A stretch of DNA of 48,021 nucleotides, taken from contig SSNU01000351.1 in assembly GCA_012064415.1 (NCBI GenBank), forward strand, positions 1-48,021. The letters are read 5' to 3'. A program made the position numbers and the translations under genes. Positions 23,701 to 35,700 of this stretch are shown here, one piece after another; the first letter of the stretch is position 1, and every line of letters starts with the position of its first letter. Under the pieces are notes generated by a model. The model saw nothing but the letters and a program-made list of their open reading frames with translations, made no database searches and was not told the origin of the DNA. The stretch is from Gyrodactylus bullatarudis. Its lineage: Eukaryota > Platyhelminthes > Monogenea > Gyrodactylidea > Gyrodactylidae.

Positions 23701-26700
23701 TATTAAAATTTAAATATATTTGTCCTACTTCTTAGTAGATCTCAAATACGAACTCTTATTTTTAGCTGGAAAATCGGGCTGTGCACATTCTCACACACCA
23801 AAACTGGTGCACAACTGTATATTTGAATAGATCCCAACCTGCGATTATCTCATTCTGGCGTTGGTATGATTCACGTAATTTATCAAAAACGTCCGAAAAT
23901 CCGCTTAAAATCATATTTGTAGTTATAGAAGAAAAACTTTTATTCACCAAATGTACATTTCTTTATGGTTCATCAGTAGTGACACATAAATAATGATAAA
24001 GGTTTTAAATTCATTGAAAATAATATTTTACAAATTTTGAAAGAAGTATATAGTAAAAGTTGAAAAATATAAGAATATAATGTGAGCTGAAAAAACACCA
24101 AAACTCTTCAATAAATAGCAACAGTGAAGAGAAAAGTGAAACAGCTCACATAGGCCAGGGTAATCGTGTATCTCATTCTCTTAATATTGGAAAACTCTCC
24201 AGTAATTTTGGTTAAGCATTCCACTAAATTCGAGAAAATGTACGCTAATTTTGATAAGCTCATTTGATAAGATACCTTGGATTATTCTTATTTTGGGAAC
24301 TTGTTCACTAATTTTGTCAACGAATCCTATAATATCGAAAAATTGTCCACTAATTTCGTTAAATGACTGTGAAATAATCAGCTTTAAATTCCTTCAACCC
24401 TTTGATATCGTTAAAATTTCTGAGCTGAAATGATAAAAAAGTGAAAAAATAGTGTCAACTAACTTCACATCTAAATAATAATAATGATTTTACAATTAAT
24501 TTGTTTGATCCTTTCCATAAAATTATGATGATAAAAGATTTTATTTTAGATACATTCTCATCATGTAGAGTGGAAATAAACATTTGCCAAGTATGAAATG
24601 TACTCTTTGCTAAATCTAAATCTGAATTTACTAATGTAAAATGGACTTTTTACCATGTATATATACATTGTGTATATAACGTGTGATGTTCTCATGATTT
24701 AAAAAGAGGGTGTAGGGTCATTCAGTGGGATTTTTGTTCACTATCTAGATGTAATTTAATGAAATACTACATTCTCATTCAAGAGAAAGTGCAGATAAAG
24801 ACGTCTTTTTTCAGAATTTTTTTATTGTAATTAATTTTTTTGGTCGTGTCCAATCTCTTTCGTTCCCAGAGAGAAGAAAAATGCATTCACACTTATGTTC
24901 AGTTGGTAGTGTTCTCTTCTTTCCCTTTTTTTTGAGAAGTGCTGATATAAAGGTGATTTAAAGTACAAAATTTTTGTTATCTCAAAGGGGAAAAATGTTC
25001 TCTGTGTATTTTTTATTTATTATTGCTGTTATAAGGAATCCTCTCATGAATTTCGTTATTCCCTTTTCTTGCATCCATTCCATACCACATTCACAGGGAA
25101 ATCTCTTTCGTTTTTTTAATTGATTTCAAGAATGAAAACAATAAAATTTAATTTATTAAAAATACAATAAGAAAGATATAAATTTCATTCTCGTAAAGTT
25201 CCCTCTCACTCCCTTAAACGCAGTGCACTTTTATTCAGTCTCTTGTAATAGCTGTTCATCCATCTATTTATAAAAATCATATTTTCTTATTATGAGCGTG
25301 ATGATAATCTTTTTTTTAATATTAAAATATAAAAGAAGGAGGATGGATTAAATCTGATTAAAATGCGTCTATCCTCTGTATTTAATGAATGTTTAAAAAT
25401 AGAAAATCTGGCGCCAAATTGAGCATACACTTGGTAATCCATTTTTATTTGTTACAAATAAAATATTCACGTGGATTGTAAAAGTGCCAATAATTAGGGC
25501 GGTCAATAATATATACTACTTGTAAGTTATCTATCAAATAAATTATCCGGTTATGTAGGGCAGAATATTGCGTCATAACGCGTGATCTGAAATTTAAATT
25601 TATGGAATATGAATGAAGCTAAAATAATATTCCTAGCTTGGAATTTTTGTTGGACCAATCAAAAGCTCCCAGACCAGGCCTTATTATTGAGACGCTATAG
25701 AAACAGCATGAATCATATGATGAAATGACAAAAAGTAATATAAATAAGATGTTTTCATGTTATCATTTATCTGACAAGAAGAAAATACATTCGATTTTGA
25801 TTAGCAAAAACCATCATCGATCTGTAACTTAAAAAGCTTCTTTAAGACTCGCAGTAATAATAATTGGGGCCTCAAAAAACATGCGGTTATCAAACAAAAT
25901 TTATGCATTTAAGGCTCATCAAAGTTTCTAGTTTTTTACTAATAAGTAAGAGACTTGGATGAAATTTCGTAAAACTGATGAAATAAATAATCTTTGAGCT
26001 ATTTCTAAATCATTCCACCATGTCTGGCTGAGTTAACTCTTTAAATGATTCTTGTATTATATAAACAAAATTTCGGAAATTTTCAAATTTTGAACGTTCT
26101 TAATATTCTCTTGATTTATATTTTCATTAAAAATTTCGTAATATTTTACATTCCAAATCCAAGATATGGAAAACAATTTAAATAAAATATTAAAACTATT
26201 TATGACTACATAAAATTAATAAAATCGAATATAATTAACAAAAATTAAAATAAAAAAACGTTCAAAATTTGAAAATTTCCGAAATTTTGTTTATATAATA
26301 CAAGAATCATTTAAAGAGTTGACTCAGCCAGACATGGTGGAATGATTTAGAAATAGCTCAAAGATTATTTATTTCATCAGTTTTACGAAATTTCATCCAA
26401 GTAATATGTTTAGTATAGAAAATTCTAAACTAATAAAATTATTGAAATTAATCCACAATGATACATGCGCTCATACCTTGAGGCTTTGCGAGAGGTCAAT
26501 GTGGCTGTTTCAACCAGGTTTATTGAAAGAATTGAATGCCTGAATCTGATTGGTTGAGAGCATTCCATAACCAATGGCACACAAAAGTGTAGGTATTAAC
26601 TAACTCGATCGACCAATGAAATTCAATATAAAACAATCCTTTAACAACAGTAAATTTTAATCATCAACTGAGATGTTGAAAAATTTATAGATTTTATCGT

Positions 26701-29700
26701 AGTTTTTCATATGCAGCTATAATTTCAAAATTACGCAAATATGCATTTATAACTTTGGACCCTGGGGTCCGATCGTCATTTAAATATCGATTTTGTGGGT
26801 TTCTTATCATTAGAAACTATTAGAAAAATATTCATCATAAGCAATTTTGAGGCCCTAATAATGATAAATAAAAATAAGGGTATTCGTGTTTTTTTACAAA
26901 AATACTCATTTTTTCATTGAGGTATCAAAATTTTCTGAAGACTTTTCACTGGTATGAGAAAAAAATTCGAAATTATTTTTGAAAAATCTGGAGTTATTTT
27001 TCCATATTACCAATAGAAAAGAAACCAATTCTTTTTTGAATTGATCTTAGATCACCCTAATTTATTAAGCAGTAAAAATGACCGAATAAGAGAAAGTAGA
27101 CTTTCGCGCATAAATGGAATGTCGTTTTCTAAAATCTCCACGACTATTTTCATCTTCTTTTTTATCGGTGATCCAGAAAAATAAAATTTGATTCTATCAA
27201 ATTTTCAGTTCAGAGTTTTAAAAAATTGTGCCAGCTCGAATTTAAAATTTCTCTCAAGTTTTTTTCTTAAATCAGCGAGTTTGTACCTTATCTTTTTTTC
27301 CCAAATTCATCGAGAATAACTGAAGCATTAGATCATGTCACCCGTTTTATTTAGATACCCAAAATCCAGACCAAATCATTACTAATTTGAAAAATTAACC
27401 AGGTAAAATAATTCAATTATTACGTGAAGAATTTGGAGAAAAATACAAAAAAACTGTCAGTTCCACTTTTGTCCATCAAGTTCGTTTATTAGCTCGATTT
27501 GTCTCAAACTTTTTTTCTCTTATTCAATGAATTGTCTGTTAGCACTTAACAATAATTAGATCTGAAAATATCACTGGAAAAATAATATTTCAAGGTATGG
27601 TTTCCTTTAATGGAGGGAACAAGGCGAGAATAAATCTAGCAAATCCTTTCCTTTCTCGTAAAAATAGTGTAGCCTTTGAAGAGAAAAACATGAAAATTAC
27701 TCGGAGAGATTATGGCTGTGCTAATATCTTTTTTTTCAACATGATTGCATTCAATTTTTATTTTGATTAATGTTAAAACATTTAAATTCCAGTTCATTCA
27801 ATGTACCAAAAGATTATTTTTCTCTTCACCCATATTACCTTATCGAAATTGAATAATTAAAAATATCAATAAAGCTCTGGGTTCAAAATCACAAGGCAAA
27901 ATGTCTATATCTCAATCTAATATCTGATAGGCTCCTTCTTCTTTTGCAGGACAGAGTACGTTAAAAATTCGATAGATTCATGCTACATTTTCTAATCAAG
28001 AACTCGTATTTTTTAGCGTTTGATCATTTTCCAAATATCGATTTGTCGTAAAAATCCTATTTTTCGAGCTTTGAACTGAAAATTTTTATCAATTTGAAAG
28101 TGACAGAAAGGTCGAAATTACTTGTCAGACAGATATTGCCATTTATTTTTTGGAAAACCCATCTTTTTGATAGATCTTTGATAATCGAAATTTCATTGAC
28201 TTTCAAATACAAGTAAAAATGATCAAGAAATCGAAATTTAACTCCAAATCATTAGATCAGATTTTTATTTTTGCATAGTTGATTTCCTTGAAATTTCTTT
28301 TGAACATTCTGCCGCGTTTTCAGGTTAAAGTTCCAAAAGCAGGACTTTTTTGGCATCTCATTCTTTTCTCCGAATAACGAACATTTACCGATAGAACAGT
28401 AGAATCTTTCGACTGTTTATGGGAATTTTAATGGAGATAGATTTAACAAATTTTCGATTTCTAGCCTGGGTCTGAATTGGCTCTTGAGTAGAAATCGAAT
28501 GATGTATAAAACTTATGATCCGAAATCCATTTATGAACTGGTTGCAATAGAAACAATGATTTTTTATTAAAATTAACGTAATGAAAAATTTGCTGAATTC
28601 GATTACGGCCATTTTTCTCATGATAGAAGCAAAAATATTTTTCTCCTAGTCATTTTCAATATTTTTAAGTAAAATAAGTCATACGGATCAACAACTTCTG
28701 TCAAAACCTCTAAATCTTTGATGTCTACTTGAAAGTAATAATAGAAAATTTACATGCGCCGAATAGAATCATAAATGACGGAAAGTGAATTCTTGCATGA
28801 GACTTTTGTGCATTTTCAAAGCAAGTTGATTTTCAATAAATGATGAGAAAAAGTCTCTTAATTGATAGACTCAAATCTTAGACATTACTCTTGTATTTCT
28901 GTTCATTACTTACCAATCTACAAAATAGAAATCGTGAGCATAACTGAAGAGAGTGTTTGTCTGTGGGATGAAAAGTTTATCAAATAGAAACAATTAAATC
29001 AAAGACACTTTGAGTGAAAACATCAAAGAAAATTTTAAATATTGATTAAGAATCTTTTTTTCTCTTTTTTACATAAAACGATGGGAAATAGTTAGAAAAT
29101 AAAGTTATTTTATTCATTTCCATGAATAATCTCGAGTATTTATGTGCCAGATTTCATTCACTCTTTTTTTAATTTTCAAAAATTCTAAATTCAAAAATGC
29201 CGAAATTCTTCAACGTTTGAAATTTTTTTGTTCATTTCGAATATTTGAAGCAATTAAATGCTATATTTTGGATCAACAATAAACAAATAATTTGAACTGA
29301 ACCAAACAAGTTTGCTGAAGTTACGCACGAAAAGTTTAACTTTCTTTGGTTAAATTCAAATCATTTTTTTATTGTTGATCCCAAATATCAGTATTAAAGA
29401 TCAAGAAAACCGGAGATCATCATCATTTGCTACAATTCAACAAAACTTTGTGTGGATACACTGATCAGAAACTATAGCTGTAAAAGAGATTGTAGAAGAC
29501 TAGCAGTCTTCTGGAATATGTTGGACGCCTATGTTCTTTGAGAACAATGCCGAAAAATCCAGATAAATATTCCTTAATGAATTGTCTAAAAACTTGCTTC
29601 ATGAATAATTAAGAAAAAGAAAAGAGTCAAGCATTTCAAAAATTGTTTTGGGAAAAAACAATATGGCATATATCCAAGAAAAGAAGACAACAGTGGCTAC

Positions 29701-32700
29701 AAGAAGTTTGAATAGTGTTGTTTCAATTCCTTGTAAACCTGAAATTTATCATAATTGTTTTCAATTTTGTTTTGCGTATTTTTTTGTGGGTTTCTTTTTG
29801 GTGTTTTAAACACACCGTTTACCGAACAAGGTTTAATTGCTTCAAATATTCGAAACAAAAAAATTTTTTCATATCAAGATGTTCATTCGACACATTTTCA
29901 AAATTCAAAATTGGCCTAATTTCTGTTGGGCTTAATTTTTCAAGAACTTTTTTTCTTTCATTGTGGGATTCAAAAGATAACCTTGTTCCTGAAAAATATT
30001 GAGTTTTTTTGTAAAATCTTGATCTATTATTCGATCGTAGAAAATATACCAGTGATATTTAAGATCTTACTCAGTTTATTTCGCTAAAAGTACTTTACTG
30101 GCTTTATGGCGAAAATAACAAGAAAGATTTTTAACAACAGCTTGATTTATGTAATAAAACGTCCAATTAGCAGATTATAAAAAAAGATTTTGAACCTTTT
30201 AAGTGTTAAGTGATGCTTGTACATAATGAACCAAGAATAACTTTTAACGAGACATGTTTGCCAGCGTAATTTATCCTTGTTTTCAATTTTCAACCGAATC
30301 TTACAAGTACGCAAGACTAAATTTTGTAAATTTTAAAAATATATATTTGTTACCGTTAATCTTGTTACTCTTGATAGTCTCAAGACTCCCTGGCAATTCA
30401 GTTAGAATAAAGCAAGTTGACATGAAGATGAAAATTTACTATTTTTACAAAAAACTCGATATTTTTCTCCGATCCACAGAAAAAAATAATTATTTGAATT
30501 CTTAATGGAATGAGCTAATAAGTTGTTGTCAATCAAAAAAATTTTCGAAAAAAATTCAATCTGACCAAAAATTTCGAAATTGCACCTAATTTCCACTTTT
30601 TCAACTTTTGAACCCGAAATTTTTATCGATTTCGATGATTCGAAGCAGTCAAGTACTAACTACAAGTTTAACTGGCTTTCAGCTAATCTTGTTAATTGTA
30701 AGAAATTTGAAACACTAAAAAACAATTATTTTTCCTTTGCATATTTTAAAATCAGCAGAAGAAATAAATAGAGTTTTGGAAATATTCCTGCATAAAAAAT
30801 AATGCTGGTTACTTTTCATTCTTAACTCATCTCTCATCTACTAATATGTTTGAGTACCTAATCCAGGTAATACTCATAGAGTTTTTGAGGTAAATAACAT
30901 GACTGGACATTTGTTATTAGCAATAACTTATTACCAAAATTTCATCATTTTTTTCTTTTTAAAATTTGTGTAATTGAGGTCGTCTGATAAGGATTTTGGT
31001 GTACAAATTATAGAGGGGGATGCATTGAAATTGCTGAAAAATTTGCTTAATTGACCTCATCCGATATAACGACAACTATATTTCCCCTCTTGGTATAATC
31101 AGAAAAGTAGTTCTTCAATATTTTTTTGTTATTCTTTTTGACTAAGCAATAAATGAGGAATAAAAAACAAGAATGTATAAAATTATATTGAACGTTCCAT
31201 ATACATATAATTATCCATTGACTCATATATTTTTTTTATGGCAGTTACTCCTTGAGATGTTTTTTTCCTCTTAGATGAAAGATGCCATATCTATATCCGG
31301 TAGAAGTCACAAGACTTGATTACTACAATGAAGAATAAAAATTCTTTTGATCTTGGTTCGATATGGAGATGAGAATTTCCAAAATTACTAAAATCACCTG
31401 TTGATATGAAAATATTAATTAATTGAGTATTTTTCCCATCAAATTTCACTCCAAAATTTTTATGCTTCTAAAAATCGTTTCATTTCATGATTTTGACTTA
31501 TTAGTAATAAGTAGGACCTCAAAAATAGCACCAAATTAGATAAAAAATAGTACTTAACCGCAAATTCTTGCAACATTTTTTATTCAAATCATGTGTCATA
31601 AAAATTTCTTATTTTTCATATAACACATATTTTACAAAATACAGTTTCTTTTAGTTTTTTGAATTCTTGAAAGAATATTATATAATATGACTTGAGAAGT
31701 TCAGAAAATCTTTTCGATACTGTTGGAAATCGAAAGATCCAAATTTACTTAAACTTAGTCTTTCCTTAAAAATAGCATGGCCGAAAGTACAAGATTTTTT
31801 GGAATCCTACTCATGATGCCCACTTTTAAGATTTGAAGAAAAAATCTTTTTAATGAAAAATATGGTCACTTTTCAAATTTCGTTTTTTTCGAACATTGAA
31901 CCGAAATTTTTTATTGGTTTCAAAGTGAGAGAAGGATCAAAAGTTAATTTTCAGGATCACAATAAGACAAGAAAACCGGATATGCTGAATCTGTTCTAAT
32001 GCATAACTTTATTATAGTTTGGGTGTCGAATTTCGATCATTTTCACTACTTGAAAATTTAATGAAATTTCGACAAATCGAAATCCCTTGAAATTGGTGGA
32101 TCTTTCAAAAATTTGTCGGCGATATTTGGCTTTCTTGTCTTATTGTGATCCTGAAAATCAACTTTTGATCACTCTCTCAATAAAATTTGAAAAATGACCA
32201 TAATTTTCATTTTAAAAATTTTCTCTCTAAATCGTAAACGTTGGCAACATGAGTAGGATTAGGATGAAAAAATCGTGGTTTTTGTAAAATTCATAGATTC
32301 CCAACTCCATATCAATCAACTTTAGTTCTAACGTCAATTGGGTTATCTTGATGCTGGTTTTTTTCTTGCATTTTCCATTGATATAATCAGGAAATTATTG
32401 ATAAGAACAGGGTATCTTCCGTTTCAAATGTATCAGTTTTTCTTGAAATTTCAATCTTTTACAATTAATTTATTGTATATTCGAGTTGAGTATCTAAAGT
32501 ATAATTTTATTCAATCCAACACAATGTATCATCAAGTTTTTTTATTAAAGTAATGGGGAAAAATAAGTCGGTGCATATGTTCTTACATATCTTGCCCCTC
32601 TTCAAGATTTCTATCAGAAAAAGAAAATATTGTTACATTTTCCCTTTTTTCTCTGTAATAATTTAAGCCATGCCTTTCCAGATTTCCTCATCTAATATAT

Positions 32701-35700
32701 GTAGAATACAGAAGATATTGTTTCTTTATAATTTTTTTTATTATTCACATTGCAAGTACTGTATTATTATTATTATGTATTTGGTTTTGCTTTTCGTCAT
32801 TGAATATATATTCAGTATTTTTTTTGTTCTTGAGAAGAAGGCATAGCTTCTCTTACTCGATTTCATTCAACTAATAGTTTTTCTCTCAACTCTAAAGAGT
32901 ATGACTCACCAATGGAAGATAAACTATTATTTGAGAAATTTAAAATTTTCCCCTCTATGAATGAATGAATCAGTCAATTTTTCAATTCTTTCACTTCTTC
33001 ATCTCCCCGGTAAATGACATGATAAAGTGACCAATTTTCCTAATGCCGTCTTAACGAGCTTGTAGTAGTCGTTAACAAAAGTTTTACTCATTTTTTACTT
33101 ATCATCTGAACAAGGTAAAGTACATTATTGATTTAAAGCATATTTATTTATTTCAGGTAAACCAATACAATGTTGGGTGCCGCAAGAGTTCACATCAGCC
33201 TGGGAAGATTATGCAGAGAATATTTGCTGGGTGCAAAACACGTACTTTCTCAGAGTTAATGAAACAGTTTATGATAATGAGGACGATCTTGTCACTGCCA
33301 AATACGTTTCCTATTATCAATGGGTAAGAATGAATTTGCAGTTAATAATAATTCTGCCCAAACAATGATGCCTTTTACAGACAAGATCATATTACTATAT
33401 ATGCAATCTTCTCTATGATATTTTTGAAATTATACAAATTGAGCGGGATTATAATGACTTGATCGATTTCACTATCAAGTGTTTCGTGTCCGAATTTTTC
33501 TCCTTCAACTGATAAAAACATGCCTAAGTTCACTCTGATTTCTTCTTCACTACTGATTCGATTGAGTATCTAATTTTGAGTTTAAATAAAAATTTTAATT
33601 CAAAGGCATAAAGTTTACAGTATAATAATTTGAATAGAAAAAATAATTTTTCTGTCCGTTATTAGAGAGAATGAAGAACTCCACTTAGCTAATATGAAGC
33701 GTGGAATTTATAATTTTTAAAAGTTTCTCAATTTTTCTTATCAAGAAATCAAATTTTCCCAAGAATTTTCGAAATCTAGATCATGAGGCCCACTTTCACG
33801 ATACAAAGAAAAAAAATTGAAACATTATTTTTTATGAAAAATATGGCATATTTCAATTCTCGAGTTCCGAATTTTTTAAACTGAAAAATCTTGCTGATTT
33901 CAAAGTGAGAGAGTGATCAAAAGTTGATTTTTAGAATCACTAATAAACAATGAAATCAAATATGCTGAATCAGATCGTGTAAAAATTAAATTTTTGAAGA
34001 CATAAGTTGCCTGATTTCCTCAAAGATATTTTTGGGTTGCTGACCTGGAGTCATGCTGGAGCTGAGAACGAGCGAAAGATTTGTTTTGGTGAATAAAGCT
34101 TTACTTTCGTCGGTTCTCTTCAGACCAAACACTGACTTTCGATATATTAAATTTTTATTTTTGATCATTTTTACTGCTTGAAAATCAGTATTTTTTGAAG
34201 ACTAATTTTACAAAAAACTCGATATTTTTCTCCGGATTCACAAAAAAATCATTTTTTGAATTCTTAATGGAATGAGCTAATAAGTTGTCGTCAATCAAAA
34301 AAATTTTCAAAAAAAATTCAAACTGACCAAAATTAGGCCAATTTTTGCACCTAATTTCCACTTTTTCAACTTTGAATTATCGAAATCGATGAAAATTTTG
34401 GGTTCAAAAGTTGAAAAAGTGGAAATTAGGTGCATTTTCGAAATCCAAAAATTGGCCTTATTTTGGTCAGATTGAATTTTTTGGATTTTTCTGAATATCC
34501 ACATCTTATAAGCTCATTCCGTTTTAGAATTCAAAAAACATTTTTTTCTGTGAATCCGGAGAAAAATATCGAGTGTTTTGTTAAAATAGTAAATTCCCAT
34601 CTTCAATGTCAACTAGCTTTTGTTATGGACTAGTTTTAAGCCAAAAAATCTTTATTTTATGCTTCAACACCTTTTTAATGAACAATAAATTGGTTTTCAA
34701 GACCAAATTTAGATTTGGAACTAGCGTAATTATGGTCATAATTCAAGACTACTCCAATTTCTTGAAACAGATTGCTGAAAGACGCAAATTATAATCCTCA
34801 CGTAAACTTTGACGCCTATCCCTTTATGTCCTTGATCATTATCGGAAATGAACCATTTCTTGAATAAATTTTCAGGAATTAATCAACTGAGCAATTTCAT
34901 TATTAATATGCTAAAAGTTAATCACCCTATGACATTTTGAAAGAAGTTTCTTAACTAAAAAATAAACAACTATCATGCTCTATAGAAGAGAAAAAAGTAG
35001 GTGTGGTTTCCCCAGAGTGCTTTCCCTATTTTAAAAATGTGACAGGATTACTTTTCCTTATATGAGCCCATCTGAGAAATTAACCAGATTAGATTTTATC
35101 ACCCTACAGATGATTCGCGTGTTTCAAGAATTTCTTAAAACAATAAATCAATAACTTTACTGTAGCTTACAATGAAATTAAATAAAATTTATTTCAGGTT
35201 GCGATAGTTATGGCTGGCCAAGCCATGATGGCATGGGTCCCTTACATAATGTGGCGGGTATGGTCACATAGGATACCGATCCTTTTGCGTAATGCAAGAG
35301 AAGCTTCTGTTCCAGATCATGAACTCAGACGGAAGGCTGTTTCTTGTCTAATAGCTGCCTTAGAAGAACAAGCCGAGGCTAGTTCTCGTTATCGCCGACA
35401 AAAAGGAATGTTTAGCAAACTTCTGATCACTGCTCATCCAACCCTGAGAATTACATTACTTTTTTTACTTGTTCGGTTTCTTTTCATTGCAAACAATGTT
35501 GGCCAGATATTTCTTATGGGCCGTTTCATTGGAACAAATGACACAATGTTTGGTTGGCACATGTTCGAAGGACTCCTCGAAGGGAATGATTGGCAGGTTT
35601 CAGGGATATTCCCCAGAGTTACTTACTGTCATGTTCGAATTCGGAAACATGGACAACTTAAACTTGGATCGTGAGTTTTATGTCAATCATATCTTTCTTA

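Noticed and set aside
23184..24433. Identical 40-residue translations (MISSFDKIPW...) on opposite strands
   Set aside because: They are a by-product of the inverted repeat, not a duplicated gene; each frame breaks soon after the arm ends.
30963..31085. Possible pogo-type MITE
   Set aside because: The two GACCTC/GAGGTC motifs do not extend into a real inverted repeat.
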